DNA from: Methylopumilus sp003533095
GTDB taxonomy: Bacteria; Pseudomonadota; Gammaproteobacteria; Burkholderiales; Methylophilaceae
Assembly (NCBI GenBank): GCA_963977845.1
Contig: CAXBPZ010000006.1
Location: forward strand, 1-46,760
Direction of reading: 5' to 3'
Length of the DNA: 46,760 bases
A program made the translations under genes and the position numbers. Shown piece after piece: positions 1 to 7,380 of the stretch. The notes under the pieces are model-generated. The model was not told the origin of the DNA. It ran no database searches and saw nothing but the letters and a program-made list of their open reading frames with translations. How positions within the stretch are numbered: position 1 is the first letter of the stretch; each line of letters opens with the position of its first letter.

Positions 1-151
1 TTGAATAATCATTAATATGTGTTGGCGAAAATCCATCAAGTTGAAGATCTGAGAGTGTATGCACGGTTTCTTTGAGCGAATCGAAATGTAGTGCAAATGT
101 GCCACTGCTATGTTGCTTTTCAAAATCCAATTCTTCTTGTGTAACGCCATC
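1..151 (-). pseudogene. M16 (insulinase-like) zinc peptidase, internal fragment
   Basis: Read on the minus strand from about 151 down to base 1, this stretch is open for about 50 codons and continues past the window edge. It reads as KKDGVTQEELDFEKQ, then a segment with FALHFDSLKETVHTL. That resembles the C-terminal half of M16B peptidases, which carry a G-x-T-x-x-E-L-x-x-A/E-K helix followed by a serine- or leucine-rich repeat. The catalytic HxxEH region would lie upstream, but that side is occupied by an rlmD fragment on the other strand, so the gene has lost its N-terminal part here. The assignment rests on a short pattern and no alignment. It could be a real rearrangement or an assembly chimera at a contig end. 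Confidence 0.55.
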
Positions 152-598
152 TTTTTTGATTTTTTCTGTGGCCTTGGAAATTTCACATTACCTATTGCAA
201 CAAGCGGTGCAAAAGTCATGGGTATTGAAGGCTCTTTATCGCTTATCGAAAGAGCAAAACAATGTCGAGATGAAAATCACTTAAATAATTTTGTTGAATA
301 TCAATGTATAAACTTATTTGAAATTACTAAAGATGCGTTATTAAAATTAGGTCATGCAGATAAATGGTTAATTGATCCACCACGAGATGGTGCATTTCAG
401 CTGGTTCAACTTATTGATGAAGAAATTAATCCTTCAGTGATTGTTTATGTATCTTGTAACCCAGCTACCTTAGCGAGAGATGCTCAAATATTAGTAACTG
501 AAAAAGGATACAAATTAGATAAAGCTGGTATTGTAAATATGTTTCCACATACATCGCATGTAGAATCTATTGCATTATTTGTGAAGATAATACCTTAA
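152..598 (+). pseudogene. rlmD: RlmD 23S rRNA (uracil-1939-C5)-methyltransferase, C-terminal fragment
   Basis: This is the catalytic C-terminal part of a TrmA/RlmD-type SAM-dependent RNA m5U methyltransferase. It begins at the SAM-binding motif (DFFCGLGNFTLPIA). It continues through IDPPRDGA and the catalytic-cysteine motif YVSCNPATLARD, and ends with the family tail MFPHTSHVESIALF. The CNPATLARD form and the tail favour RlmD over TrmA. A full protein is around 430-450 residues; the TRAM domain, the FeS-cluster cysteines and the first half are missing. Sequence left of about 152 belongs to an M16 peptidase on the opposite strand. An ATG at 110 is in frame but would prepend antisense peptidase sequence, so I do not regard it as the native start. 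The fragment probably makes no active enzyme unless the junction is an assembly artefact. Confidence 0.8.
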
Positions 599-611
599 TA
601 ATTATTTAAGT

Positions 612-1094
612 ATGCATATTAAAATTTCAATCAAAGAACAAAAACTTCATGTCTATCGTGATGACAATGAATGGGTAAAGTCATTTGTGATTTCTACTGC
701 AGAAAAAGGTGCGGGCCAAAATAAAGGGAGTTTTTGTACACCTTTAGGCCAACACATTGTTCGCGCAAAAATTGGTAAAGGAGCTCCTGTATTTTCTGAG
801 TTTGTTGCACGAAGACTGACAGGAAAAATATGGAACCCATCAATGCCAGAAGCTGACTCAAAAAAAGATTGGATTTTGACTCGCATTTTGTGGCTTTCAG
901 GTCTTGAGGTCGGTTTTAATCGTTTAGGCAATCAAGATACGATGCAGCGTTTTATTTATATTCACGGCACGAATGATCTTGTCAATTTAGGTAAGCCTAC
1001 ATCACACGGATGTATTCGTATGGATAACTATGACATCATCGATTTATTTGATCGAATCAATGTAGGTGATCATGTGTTGATCAGTGAAATTTAG
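612..1094 (+). CDS. L,D-transpeptidase (YkuD family)
   Basis: This protein of 160 residues consists almost entirely of a YkuD catalytic domain. The signature is visible as HGT at residues 118-120 and SHGCIRM at 131-137, giving catalytic Cys134 with His118 and His132. Enzymes of this family form 3-3 peptidoglycan cross-links or attach proteins to peptidoglycan. There is no signal peptide, lipobox or LysM domain: the protein starts directly with the first beta strand (MHIKISIKEQKLHVY). How or whether it reaches the periplasm is therefore unclear. It starts 13 bases after the rlmD fragment and ends just before the next gene's ATG, which suggests co-transcription. Family assignment is firm; substrate and location are not. 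Confidence 0.88.
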   Translation: MHIKISIKEQKLHVYRDDNEWVKSFVISTAEKGAGQNKGSFCTPLGQHIVRAKIGKGAPVFSEFVARRLTGKIWNPSMPEADSKKDWILTRILWLSGLEVGFNRLGNQDTMQRFIYIHGTNDLVNLGKPTSHGCIRMDNYDIIDLFDRINVGDHVLISEI

Positions 1095-1095
1095 T

Positions 1096-1794
1096 ATGAA
1101 TAAAAATCAATACCGATATTACGATCTTGTCATGGCAGCATTTGTGACAGTATTAATTACATCAAACTTGATCGGACCTGCAAAAATTTCACAAATTGAT
1201 GTTCCATTAATTGGCACGCTGACATTTGGTGCCGGCGTTTTATTTTTTCCTATCTCTTTTATTTTTGGCGATATCTTAACGGAAGTTTATGGTTATGCTG
1301 CTTCAAGACGAGTGATATGGGCAGGATTTACAGCGCTTGCTTTTGCATCCTTTATGGCTTGGATGATTGTGGCATTGCCGCCTGCACCTTATTGGCATAA
1401 TCAAGATGTCTATGAAATTGCTTTCGGCTCCGCTTGGCGGGTTTCCTTAGCGAGCTTAATTGCTTTTGCAGCAGGTGAGTTTGCAAATTCTTTTGTATTG
1501 GCAAAAATGAAAATTATGACTAAGGGTAAATATTTATGGAGTCGAACAATTGGTTCAACTATTGCAGGTGAAGCAATCGATTCTATTTTATTTTATCCAT
1601 TAGCTTTTTATAACAGCGGCATTATTCCCAATGACAAATTAATTCTCGTTGTAATGGCACAGTTCTTTGCTAAAACGTTGGTCGAAGTCTTATTTACACC
1701 TGTTATTTATAAAATTATTGCCTTTCTTAAAAAGAAAGAGAATATAGATTATTTTGATACGCACACTAATTTCAATCCTTTTATTTTTAAATAA
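1096..1794 (+). CDS. yhhQ: Queuosine precursor transporter (YhhQ/VUT family)
   Basis: This polytopic inner-membrane protein of 232 residues belongs to the YhhQ family (DUF165), known importers of the queuosine precursors preQ0/preQ1. Recognisable family stretches are ITSNLIGPAKI near the N-terminus, FFPISFIFGDILTEVYGY in the second membrane segment, and the later GSTIAGEAIDSILFYPLAF segment. About six hydrophobic helices are visible. A GTG at 1084 would add four residues inside the preceding gene. I prefer the ATG at 1096, two bases after that gene's stop. Confident for the family; the exact salvaged base cannot be read from sequence. Confidence 0.87.
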   Translation: MNKNQYRYYDLVMAAFVTVLITSNLIGPAKISQIDVPLIGTLTFGAGVLFFPISFIFGDILTEVYGYAASRRVIWAGFTALAFASFMAWMIVALPPAPYWHNQDVYEIAFGSAWRVSLASLIAFAAGEFANSFVLAKMKIMTKGKYLWSRTIGSTIAGEAIDSILFYPLAFYNSGIIPNDKLILVVMAQFFAKTLVEVLFTPVIYKIIAFLKKKENIDYFDTHTNFNPFIFK

Positions 1795-1818
1795 TATGCA
1801 TAGGGCCCACTTAAAATA

Positions 1819-2835
1819 ATGATAGGTCCATTAATGATTGATTTAGAAGGCCTCTCATTAACACATGAGGATATCAAAAGAATTTCGCATCCTATGGTGG
1901 GCGGACTTATTTTGTTTACAAGAAATTTTAAAGATACTGAACAATTAAAAAATTTAACAAATGCCATTAGAAAAATAAGAGGCCATGATTTTTTAATCGC
2001 TGTCGATCATGAAGGTGGCCGTGTGCAAAGATTTAGAGAAGGCTTTACGACTATTCCTGCTATGAGGAAGTTAGGTGAGGTTTGGGATAAAGATCCCAAT
2101 AAGGCAAATCACTTAGCTTTTTTAATTGGCCAAATTATTGCCACCGAACTAAGAGTCTTTGATATTGATTTTAGTTTTACACCTGTTTTAGATATTGATT
2201 ATAGTGAAAGCACTGTAATTCGAGATAGAGCGTTTCACGGCAATATTGAAGCTATTAAATCTTTAGCATCAAACTTACTAGAAGGTTTAAAGAAAGGGGG
2301 TATGCATGGCGTTGGAAAACATTTTCCAGGTCATGGGTATATTAAAGCTGATTCACATTTAAGTATTTCAGAAGACACAAGATCGCTTGATGAGATCGCA
2401 TCTAAAGATATGAGTATTTTTGCATCATTGATCAAACATGGATTAGATGCAGTAATGCCTTCCCATGTACTTTATTCTGCAGTAGACGAAAATCCTGCAG
2501 GCTTTTCAAGCTTTTGGCTGAAAGATCAATTAAGAGAAAACTTTCATTTTAAAGGCGCTATTTTTAGTGATGATATGAGCATGAAGGGCGCAATACTTGG
2601 CGGCGAGATGAAAGATAGAATTATTAAGGCCCTTAAGGCAGGGTGTGACATGGTCTTGTTATGTAACAGCCCTCAATTGGTAGATGAAGTATTGCTTCAG
2701 TTAGATTGGAAGATATCGCCTGACAGTATGACAAGACTTCTTTCAATGAGAGGGTTTAAATCCCCCGAGGAAGCTATACAAATGACCCAGGAAGAAAATT
2801 TCAAAGAGATGGCAAGCCAGATTATGGCTATGTAA
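1819..2835 (+). CDS. nagZ: Beta-N-acetylhexosaminidase NagZ
   Basis: This glycoside hydrolase family 3 enzyme has 338 residues, the normal length of cytoplasmic NagZ. It removes GlcNAc from 1,6-anhydro-muropeptides during peptidoglycan recycling. Family landmarks are the N-terminal IGPLMIDLEG, the HPMVGGLILFTRNF strand, AVDHEGGRVQRF, the catalytic His-containing loop KHFPGHG (167-173) with D178/H180, and SDDMSM (250-255) containing the nucleophilic aspartate. No signal peptide is present, as expected. It follows yhhQ by 24 bases and is probably the last gene of that run, because a separate promoter precedes the next gene. Confidence 0.95.
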   Translation: MIGPLMIDLEGLSLTHEDIKRISHPMVGGLILFTRNFKDTEQLKNLTNAIRKIRGHDFLIAVDHEGGRVQRFREGFTTIPAMRKLGEVWDKDPNKANHLAFLIGQIIATELRVFDIDFSFTPVLDIDYSESTVIRDRAFHGNIEAIKSLASNLLEGLKKGGMHGVGKHFPGHGYIKADSHLSISEDTRSLDEIASKDMSIFASLIKHGLDAVMPSHVLYSAVDENPAGFSSFWLKDQLRENFHFKGAIFSDDMSMKGAILGGEMKDRIIKALKAGCDMVLLCNSPQLVDEVLLQLDWKISPDSMTRLLSMRGFKSPEEAIQMTQEENFKEMASQIMAM

Positions 2836-2850
2836 AATAATGCAAATGAA

Positions 2851-2879
2851 TATTGAAACTATTTGGTAAGTTCTATAAT
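2851..2879 (+). promoter_or_regulatory. Predicted sigma70 promoter of the Bax-inhibitor-like gene
   Basis: A perfect -10 TATAAT lies at 2874-2879. Upstream are TATTGA at 2851-2856 (17-base spacing) or the better hexamer TTGAAA at 2853-2858 (15-base spacing). It sits in the gap after nagZ, 38 bases ahead of the next ATG, which has an AAGAGG ribosome site. Inferred by eye. Confidence 0.55.
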
Positions 2880-2916
2880 CTAACAACAGTATTTAAAACT
2901 TTTAAGAGGAAAAAAC

Positions 2917-3600
2917 ATGGAAAATGTAAGAATGGAAAGCCAGTCGCAATCAGCATTAGCGACAAATAAAGTACTAAGAAATACTTATGCTTTACTTGGT
3001 TTATCACTTATTCCAACAACAATCGGTGCATATATAGGTATGAGCATGAGCTTCTTATTTGCTCAACAACATCCTATTATGTTCGCTATTATGCTTATGG
3101 CTGGTATGTTTGGCTTGTTTTTTGCAATTCAAGCAAATCGCAATAACAGTCTAGGTGTTGTTCTTCTATTAGCATTAACCTTATTCTTAGGTGTGATGTT
3201 AGGCCCAATTCTTCAGGTTGCATTTCATCTAAGTAATGGTGCTCAAATTGTTGGCCTTGCCGCAGGTGGCACCGCCGCTATCTTTTTAACCTTAGCGACA
3301 ATTGCAACGACCACTAAAAAAGATTTTAGCTTTATGGGAAAATTTTTGATGATTGGTATCATTCTTCTCATCTTAGCTTCTCTTGCTAATTTATTTTTTC
3401 AAGTGCCTGCGATGGCTTTAGCATTGTCGGGTGTTGCGGTTTTATTATTCTCTGGATTCATTCTTTATGATGTGAGTCGCATCGTAAACGGCGGAGAAAC
3501 AAACTACATCATGGCAACGTTAGCGCTTTACATGAACATTTATAACTTATTTGTGAATCTACTTCAGTTATTAATGGCAATTTTAGGTAATAGAGATTAA
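2917..3600 (+). CDS. Bax inhibitor-1/YccA family membrane protein
   Basis: This integral membrane protein of 227 residues has seven hydrophobic segments and the layout of bacterial BI-1/YccA proteins. It has a short hydrophilic N-terminus ending in LRNTYALLGLSLIPTT, an alternating helix bundle, and the C-terminal FILYDVSRIVNGGETNYIMATLALYMNIYNLF signature, which includes the conserved DVSRI aspartate. E. coli YccA modulates the FtsH protease, and family members behave as pH-gated ion leaks; which applies here is unknown. It is flanked by its own promoter and a strong terminator, so it is probably monocistronic. Confidence 0.9.
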   Translation: MENVRMESQSQSALATNKVLRNTYALLGLSLIPTTIGAYIGMSMSFLFAQQHPIMFAIMLMAGMFGLFFAIQANRNNSLGVVLLLALTLFLGVMLGPILQVAFHLSNGAQIVGLAAGGTAAIFLTLATIATTTKKDFSFMGKFLMIGIILLILASLANLFFQVPAMALALSGVAVLLFSGFILYDVSRIVNGGETNYIMATLALYMNIYNLFVNLLQLLMAILGNRD

Positions 3601-3615
3601 CTGTTTTATTGAAAT

Positions 3616-3645
3616 AAAAAAGCCCTAGAAAACTAGGGCTTTTTT
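3616..3645. terminator. Bidirectional rho-independent terminator
   Basis: A run of A, then GCCCTAG, loop AAAA, CTAGGGC and a run of T form a perfect stem usable on both strands. It closes the plus-strand membrane-protein gene and the minus-strand tadA operon. The tadA stop codon (3633-3635) lies inside the right arm. Confidence 0.92.
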
Positions 3646-4094
3646 CTTTTTGAAAGAAAGAAGTCTTTGAGTATTTGACCACATTCTTTTTCTAAAATAC
3701 CTCCTACCGCTTCTGCATGATGGTTAATTTCTTTAATATTGATGAGATCAACCGTACTTCCGCAAGCCCCTGTTTTTGGATCAGGAGCACCATAGATGAT
3801 TTTTTCAATACGCGCGTGTTGAATGGCTCCAACACACATAGCACATGGCTCTAGAGTGACGTAAATCGAGCAATCCTTTAATCGATAATTTTTGATTGCT
3901 TTAGCAGCATCTCTGATGGCGTTGATTTCAGCGTGCGAAGTAGGATCATGATCACTTATGGAAGCATTCATACCCCGACCGATGATTTCACCGTTTCTAA
4001 CAACAAGAGCGCCCACAGGGACTTCATCTTTCAATTCAGCTTTTTTTGCTAGCTCTAGCGCTAGTTTCATAAATCTGAAATCATCATCTGTCAT
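3633..4094 (-). CDS. tadA: tRNA-specific adenosine deaminase TadA
   Basis: This 153-residue zinc deaminase converts A34 to inosine in the tRNA-Arg(ACG) wobble position. The active-site motifs are complete: HAE at 54-56 (zinc ligand His54, proton shuttle Glu56) and PCAMC at 83-87 (zinc ligands Cys84 and Cys87). Family features such as DEVPVGALVV and the C-terminal FFLSKRKK tail are present. It lies 8 bases downstream of the psiE-like gene in the same direction, so the two are likely co-transcribed. Its stop codon is embedded in a shared terminator. Confidence 0.95.
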   Translation of the reverse strand: MTDDDFRFMKLALELAKKAELKDEVPVGALVVRNGEIIGRGMNASISDHDPTSHAEINAIRDAAKAIKNYRLKDCSIYVTLEPCAMCVGAIQHARIEKIIYGAPDPKTGACGSTVDLINIKEINHHAEAVGGILEKECGQILKDFFLSKRKKP

Positions 4095-4102
4095 GGGGCG
4101 GT

Positions 4103-4570
4103 TTATTTTTTCTTGGGATCAGAAATTATTTTTTTAAAGTGAATCACTAAGATGTAAAGTAAGCCAATCAGGAATGCACCCCCAACCCAAATACTAACCT
4201 CTTCGAATGTGGGAGTTGAATCTTGTACAGGAAGCACAATAAGTTTTCGAAGAAAAAGTACCATCACAACTTCAATAAAAGTTTCAACCTCTAACTTACT
4301 TCCATTGAGATATCTCATTTCGGCAGAAATCAGGGCGGATATAGACCAAAGAAGCATTAAAGTACCTAATGCATGAATAAAGCCATGAATAAGATTGTGG
4401 GCATTGGCTGCAGTATTGATTTCAATAAAGAAAAGCCAAGTAAACATAATAATCGAGGTCGCCAAGGCGAGGCCAATAATAATATGGGCTAATCCATTTA
4501 AATAAAGCATAGCTTTAATAGCAAATCGATTAATCCCTTTAAATTCGGATGGAAGTTCAGTTTGAATCAT
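4103..4570 (-). CDS. PsiE-like small membrane protein
   Basis: This 155-residue protein has four predicted membrane helices. The pattern VETFIEVVMVLFLRKLIVLP in its second half is typical of the PsiE (phosphate-starvation-inducible E) family. The molecular function of that family is not established. A ribosome site (AAAGGA on the minus strand) precedes the ATG. It is divergent from the nitroreductase gene and sits directly upstream of tadA. I see no Pho box that I could defend. Confidence 0.7.
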   Translation of the reverse strand: MIQTELPSEFKGINRFAIKAMLYLNGLAHIIIGLALATSIIMFTWLFFIEINTAANAHNLIHGFIHALGTLMLLWSISALISAEMRYLNGSKLEVETFIEVVMVLFLRKLIVLPVQDSTPTFEEVSIWVGGAFLIGLLYILVIHFKKIISDPKKK

Positions 4571-4593
4571 GATGGAATCCTTTTGAATTAAAT

Positions 4594-4622
4594 TTGAAGG
4601 AAGTGAAAACTATCTTTATTAT
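4594..4622 (+). promoter_or_regulatory. Predicted promoter of the nitroreductase gene
   Basis: TTGAAG at 4594-4599 and TATTAT at 4617-4622 are separated by 17 bases. The -10 overlaps the left arm of a perfect inverted repeat (4610-4648). The predicted transcription start near 4629 falls between the two arms. Confidence 0.45.
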
Positions 4623-4648
4623 AGAGACAACTTTCAACATAAAGATAG
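4610..4648. promoter_or_regulatory. Perfect 10-bp inverted repeat over promoter/leader (candidate operator)
   Basis: CTATCTTTAT at 4610-4619 is the exact reverse complement of ATAAAGATAG at 4639-4648, with a 19-base spacer. The left arm overlaps the predicted -10 hexamer. The right arm ends 8 bases before the nitroreductase ATG, where a ribosome site would be expected. It could be a repressor operator or an mRNA hairpin controlling translation. There is no T-run, so it is not a terminator. Confidence 0.6.
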
Positions 4649-4656
4649 CTTACTTA

Positions 4657-5253
4657 ATGAAAAAACCAGCTATTACTGAACAGCCTATTCATCCAATTCT
4701 AGGGGATAGATGGAGCTCTAGAGCCTACGATCCTTCAGAATGTGTCTCTCAAGAATCCCTTTTATCTCTCATGGAAGCTGCAAGATGGAGTCCTTCGTGT
4801 ATGGGGGAGCAGCCCTGGCAGTTTATAGTGTTTCAAAAGAAAGATGCGACTTCATGGACACAAGCACTTAATTGCTTATCTATTGGAAATCAAAACTGGG
4901 CTATGGATGCATCTATTTTAATTTTAGCTTGCGCTCACAAGCATTTCTCGAACACTGAAAAACCTAATCGATGGAGTCAGTACGATACGGGAGCTGCTTG
5001 TGAAAATATCTGTCTTCAAGCGACAAGTTTGGGGTTAGTTGCCCATCAAATGGGTGGATTTGACGTTGAAAAAACAAGACAATTATTTCAAATTCCAAGC
5101 CAGTATGATCTAATGTCTTTTATTGCAATTGGCTATCCGCTTGCAATAGATAAAATGCGTGAAGAAGTATTAATAAAAGAAAAAGAAGCTCGGAAACGTA
5201 AACCTCTTAGGGAAATTTTTTATACCAATCAATGGGGTGAAAAGTCGGTATAG
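4657..5253 (+). CDS. Nitroreductase-family flavoprotein
   Basis: This 198-residue FMN-dependent nitroreductase-fold protein uses NAD(P)H to reduce an unknown substrate. Family features are the N-terminal RWSSRAYDP, the FMN-contacting AARWSPSCMGEQPWQFIVF stretch, the DTGAACENICLQATSLGL helix and the GYP turn near the C-terminus. An in-frame start at 4594 exists, but the upstream stretch is not family-like and coincides with promoter and operator sequence. I place the start at the ATG at 4657. The gene stands alone between a divergent neighbour and trx. The inverted repeat at 4610-4648 suggests specific control. Confidence 0.85.
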   Translation: MKKPAITEQPIHPILGDRWSSRAYDPSECVSQESLLSLMEAARWSPSCMGEQPWQFIVFQKKDATSWTQALNCLSIGNQNWAMDASILILACAHKHFSNTEKPNRWSQYDTGAACENICLQATSLGLVAHQMGGFDVEKTRQLFQIPSQYDLMSFIAIGYPLAIDKMREEVLIKEKEARKRKPLREIFYTNQWGEKSV

Positions 5254-5285
5254 TTTCTTAAAATGAATTTAATTGGGATATATAG

Positions 5286-5675
5286 ATGGCAACAGTCAAG
5301 CTAACAAAAAAGAATTTTAAAAAAACAATCGAAGCAAATGACTTTGTGATTGTTGATTTTTGGGCGCCTTGGTGTGAGCCTTGTGTTGCATTTACCCCTA
5401 TATTTGAGGCGGCTTCAGATAAAAATAAAGATATCGTATTTGGAATGGTAGATATTGAAGCGGATCCTGAAATTGGTGAATATTTCCAAGTTGATAAAAT
5501 TCCAGGTCTTCTGATTATCAGAGAGCAAGCTGGTATTCATACTCAGATTGGTCAAATCGGCGCATCAGCGCTAGATGTTATTATCCAGTGGGCAAGAGAC
5601 CACGATATGTCATCTGTAAGAGACTATTACGAAAGAGAAGCTAAAGGCGAATTTAAGGCTGCCCGAGAAAACTAG
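5286..5675 (+). CDS. Thioredoxin-family protein with CEPC active site
   Basis: This 129-residue protein has a thioredoxin fold: the first strand VIVDFWAPW, a redox motif Cys30-Glu-Pro-Cys33, and the cis-proline loop KIPG (Pro73). The classical thioredoxin motif is CGPC, and the glutamate substitution is expected to change redox potential or partner choice. The cis-proline is preceded by Ile as usual, but followed by Gly instead of Thr. The C-terminus is about 20 residues longer than E. coli TrxA and highly charged (EREAKGEFKAAREN). It has no signal peptide, so it is cytoplasmic. Its 3' end overlaps the convergent nlpD gene by 23 bases. Confidence 0.85.
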   Translation: MATVKLTKKNFKKTIEANDFVIVDFWAPWCEPCVAFTPIFEAASDKNKDIVFGMVDIEADPEIGEYFQVDKIPGLLIIREQAGIHTQIGQIGASALDVIIQWARDHDMSSVRDYYEREAKGEFKAAREN

Positions 5676-6633
5676 TTGGATCAACTGATTGACCCTGCTT
5701 TCTAATTTCGAAGTGAAGTTTCACTTTATCCGTTCCAGAATCTCCCATTGTTGCAATCTTTTGTCCTTTGGTAATCACTTGACCTTCTTTAACGAGAAGC
5801 TCTTTGTTGTGAGCGTAAACAGATAAATAAGTGTTATTGTGTTTAATGATCACGAGTTTGCCATACCCCTTAAGATCTTCGCCGCTATAAATGACTTTGC
5901 CGGATCCAGCTGCCTTAATCTCTTGTCCAAGTGAGCCTACAATATCAACGCCTTTTTGACCTTGGGCTTCATTAAAAATATTTTCTAATTTACCCTTGGT
6001 CGGCCATTGCCAATCTACTTTATCCTCTAAAACAATAGGCGTTACTTCTTTGGAAGTTGGGACAGGACTATTATTAACTGGTTGCGCTGAAGTTTGAGGC
6101 GTTACCGTTTTATGGTTATAAGCTTCATCCGTATATTTTTCTATATAAGCTTTAGGACTGTCTAAATGAACCATACCGCCTGTGGTTGGTTTTGTTTGTG
6201 ACTGCGTTGGCGCTTCTGTATTTGTGACGGCTTCTTCATAATTTTTTAAGGGCGTTGTAATAACCTCTTCATTTTTTTTAATTTCATTTGAAGTCCCAAC
6301 AGGATTGTTTGTTTTAACTTGGCTAAATTTTATTTTGTCACCCACTTTAATAGCATAGGGTTCTTTAATGTCATTTGCTTGAGCAACTTCTTTGTAATAG
6401 AAGCCACAATCCAGGCTTAAGCTATAAAGTGTGTCACCGGGTTTAACGATATAAGTATCAGGACATGGTTGACCGGGATCTCTTTTTGCTCGAACAATAG
6501 ATTTATTTTTTTGTGATGTCGTTGATTTATCTGTCGTAATTTTTTTCTCAATCACTGGCGCTGGAGCGTTAGATGCGCAGCCACTAATAAGTGAAAATAA
6601 AACACTATAAATAATAAAAAAAATCAGTCTCAT
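5653..6633 (-). CDS. nlpD: NlpD-like lipoprotein, murein hydrolase activator (LysM + degenerate M23)
   Basis: The 326-residue protein starts with a lipoprotein signal (FSLISGC, Cys19 acylation site). It has one LysM domain (about residues 58-105, YIVKPGDTLYSLSLDCGF), a low-complexity Thr/Pro/Asn linker, and a C-terminal LytM/M23 domain from about residue 205. The M23 zinc ligands are not intact: HxxxD reads GVDIVG and the final HxH reads LHFE. That is the condition of NlpD/EnvC-type amidase activators rather than of active endopeptidases. It overlaps surE by 4 bases, the standard surE-nlpD order. No rpoS follows; the next gene is a convergent thioredoxin. Confidence 0.9.
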   Translation of the reverse strand: MRLIFFIIYSVLFSLISGCASNAPAPVIEKKITTDKSTTSQKNKSIVRAKRDPGQPCPDTYIVKPGDTLYSLSLDCGFYYKEVAQANDIKEPYAIKVGDKIKFSQVKTNNPVGTSNEIKKNEEVITTPLKNYEEAVTNTEAPTQSQTKPTTGGMVHLDSPKAYIEKYTDEAYNHKTVTPQTSAQPVNNSPVPTSKEVTPIVLEDKVDWQWPTKGKLENIFNEAQGQKGVDIVGSLGQEIKAAGSGKVIYSGEDLKGYGKLVIIKHNNTYLSVYAHNKELLVKEGQVITKGQKIATMGDSGTDKVKLHFEIRKQGQSVDPTSFLGQP

Positions 6634-7379
6634 TTAAAGTTATTTATCCATTTTTTTAAATCATTAATTTGATTGTGTCTTGTAAGGTCTGCGTGAATTG
6701 GGGACACTGACACAAACCCATGGTCAACTGAATAAAAATCAGTACCTTCACCGCCATCATTAGGAAGACCAGCAGCACCCACCCAATACAAAGTATTGCC
6801 ATCATCATCTTGTGTTTTATTGACAGGCTCTGCTTTATGTCTTTTTCCAAGCCTTGTGATATGAATACCTTGAATTTTTTCTAATGGAATATCGGGTACA
6901 TTAATATTTAATAGCATTGCATCTTTAGGTTTATTTTTTTGGTAATGCAAAATAAGATCAATTGTAATAGATGCAGCTGTTTCAAAGTGTCTTGCTTCAT
7001 GTTGTGACATTGAAATTGCAAAGGAGGGAATATCTAATAAATAGCCTTCCATCGCCGCTGCCACGGTACCAGAGTAAATTGTGTCGTCACCCATATTGGC
7101 CCCATTGTTAATGCCTGAGATCACCATATCTGGCATTGTGTCTAACAACCCTGTTAAAGCTAAATGGACACAATCTGTCGGCGTACCATTGACGTGATAA
7201 TAATCTTTTTCAATTTCTGTGACTTTAAGTGGACGATCAAGTGACAAAGAATTGCTTGCACCACTTCTATTTCGATCGGGGGCTACAATTGTGACATGTG
7301 CTATTTTTTTTAAATAGTTTGCAAGTGTTTTAATACCTGGCGCATCGTAACCATCATCATTAGATAAAAGAATATTCAT
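6630..7379 (-). CDS. surE: 5'/3'-nucleotidase SurE
   Basis: This 249-residue SurE hydrolyses nucleoside monophosphates in the cytoplasm. The N-terminal metal-binding motif LLSNDDGYDAPG (Asp8, Asp9), the phosphate loop RNRSGASNSLSL and the NNGANMGDDTIYSGTVAAAMEG signature are all present. It lies one base downstream of the DUF2069 gene and overlaps nlpD by four bases, so DUF2069-surE-nlpD are probably translated from one mRNA. That mRNA may begin at purB, through wrbA. Confidence 0.95.
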   Translation of the reverse strand: MNILLSNDDGYDAPGIKTLANYLKKIAHVTIVAPDRNRSGASNSLSLDRPLKVTEIEKDYYHVNGTPTDCVHLALTGLLDTMPDMVISGINNGANMGDDTIYSGTVAAAMEGYLLDIPSFAISMSQHEARHFETAASITIDLILHYQKNKPKDAMLLNINVPDIPLEKIQGIHITRLGKRHKAEPVNKTQDDDGNTLYWVGAAGLPNDGGEGTDFYSVDHGFVSVSPIHADLTRHNQINDLKKWINNFK

Positions 7380-7380
7380 A

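Noticed and set aside
110..151. ATG at 110 as the start of rlmD
   Set aside because: The codons 110-151 are the antisense of the M16 peptidase fragment and do not match RlmD, so the frame is open by chance.
653..931. A 92-codon minus-strand frame inside the L,D-transpeptidase gene
   Set aside because: It is a shadow of a gene whose motifs are clear on the plus strand.
5653..5675. rpoS expected after surE-nlpD
   Set aside because: The gene after nlpD is a convergent thioredoxin; no sigma-factor sequence is present in the window.
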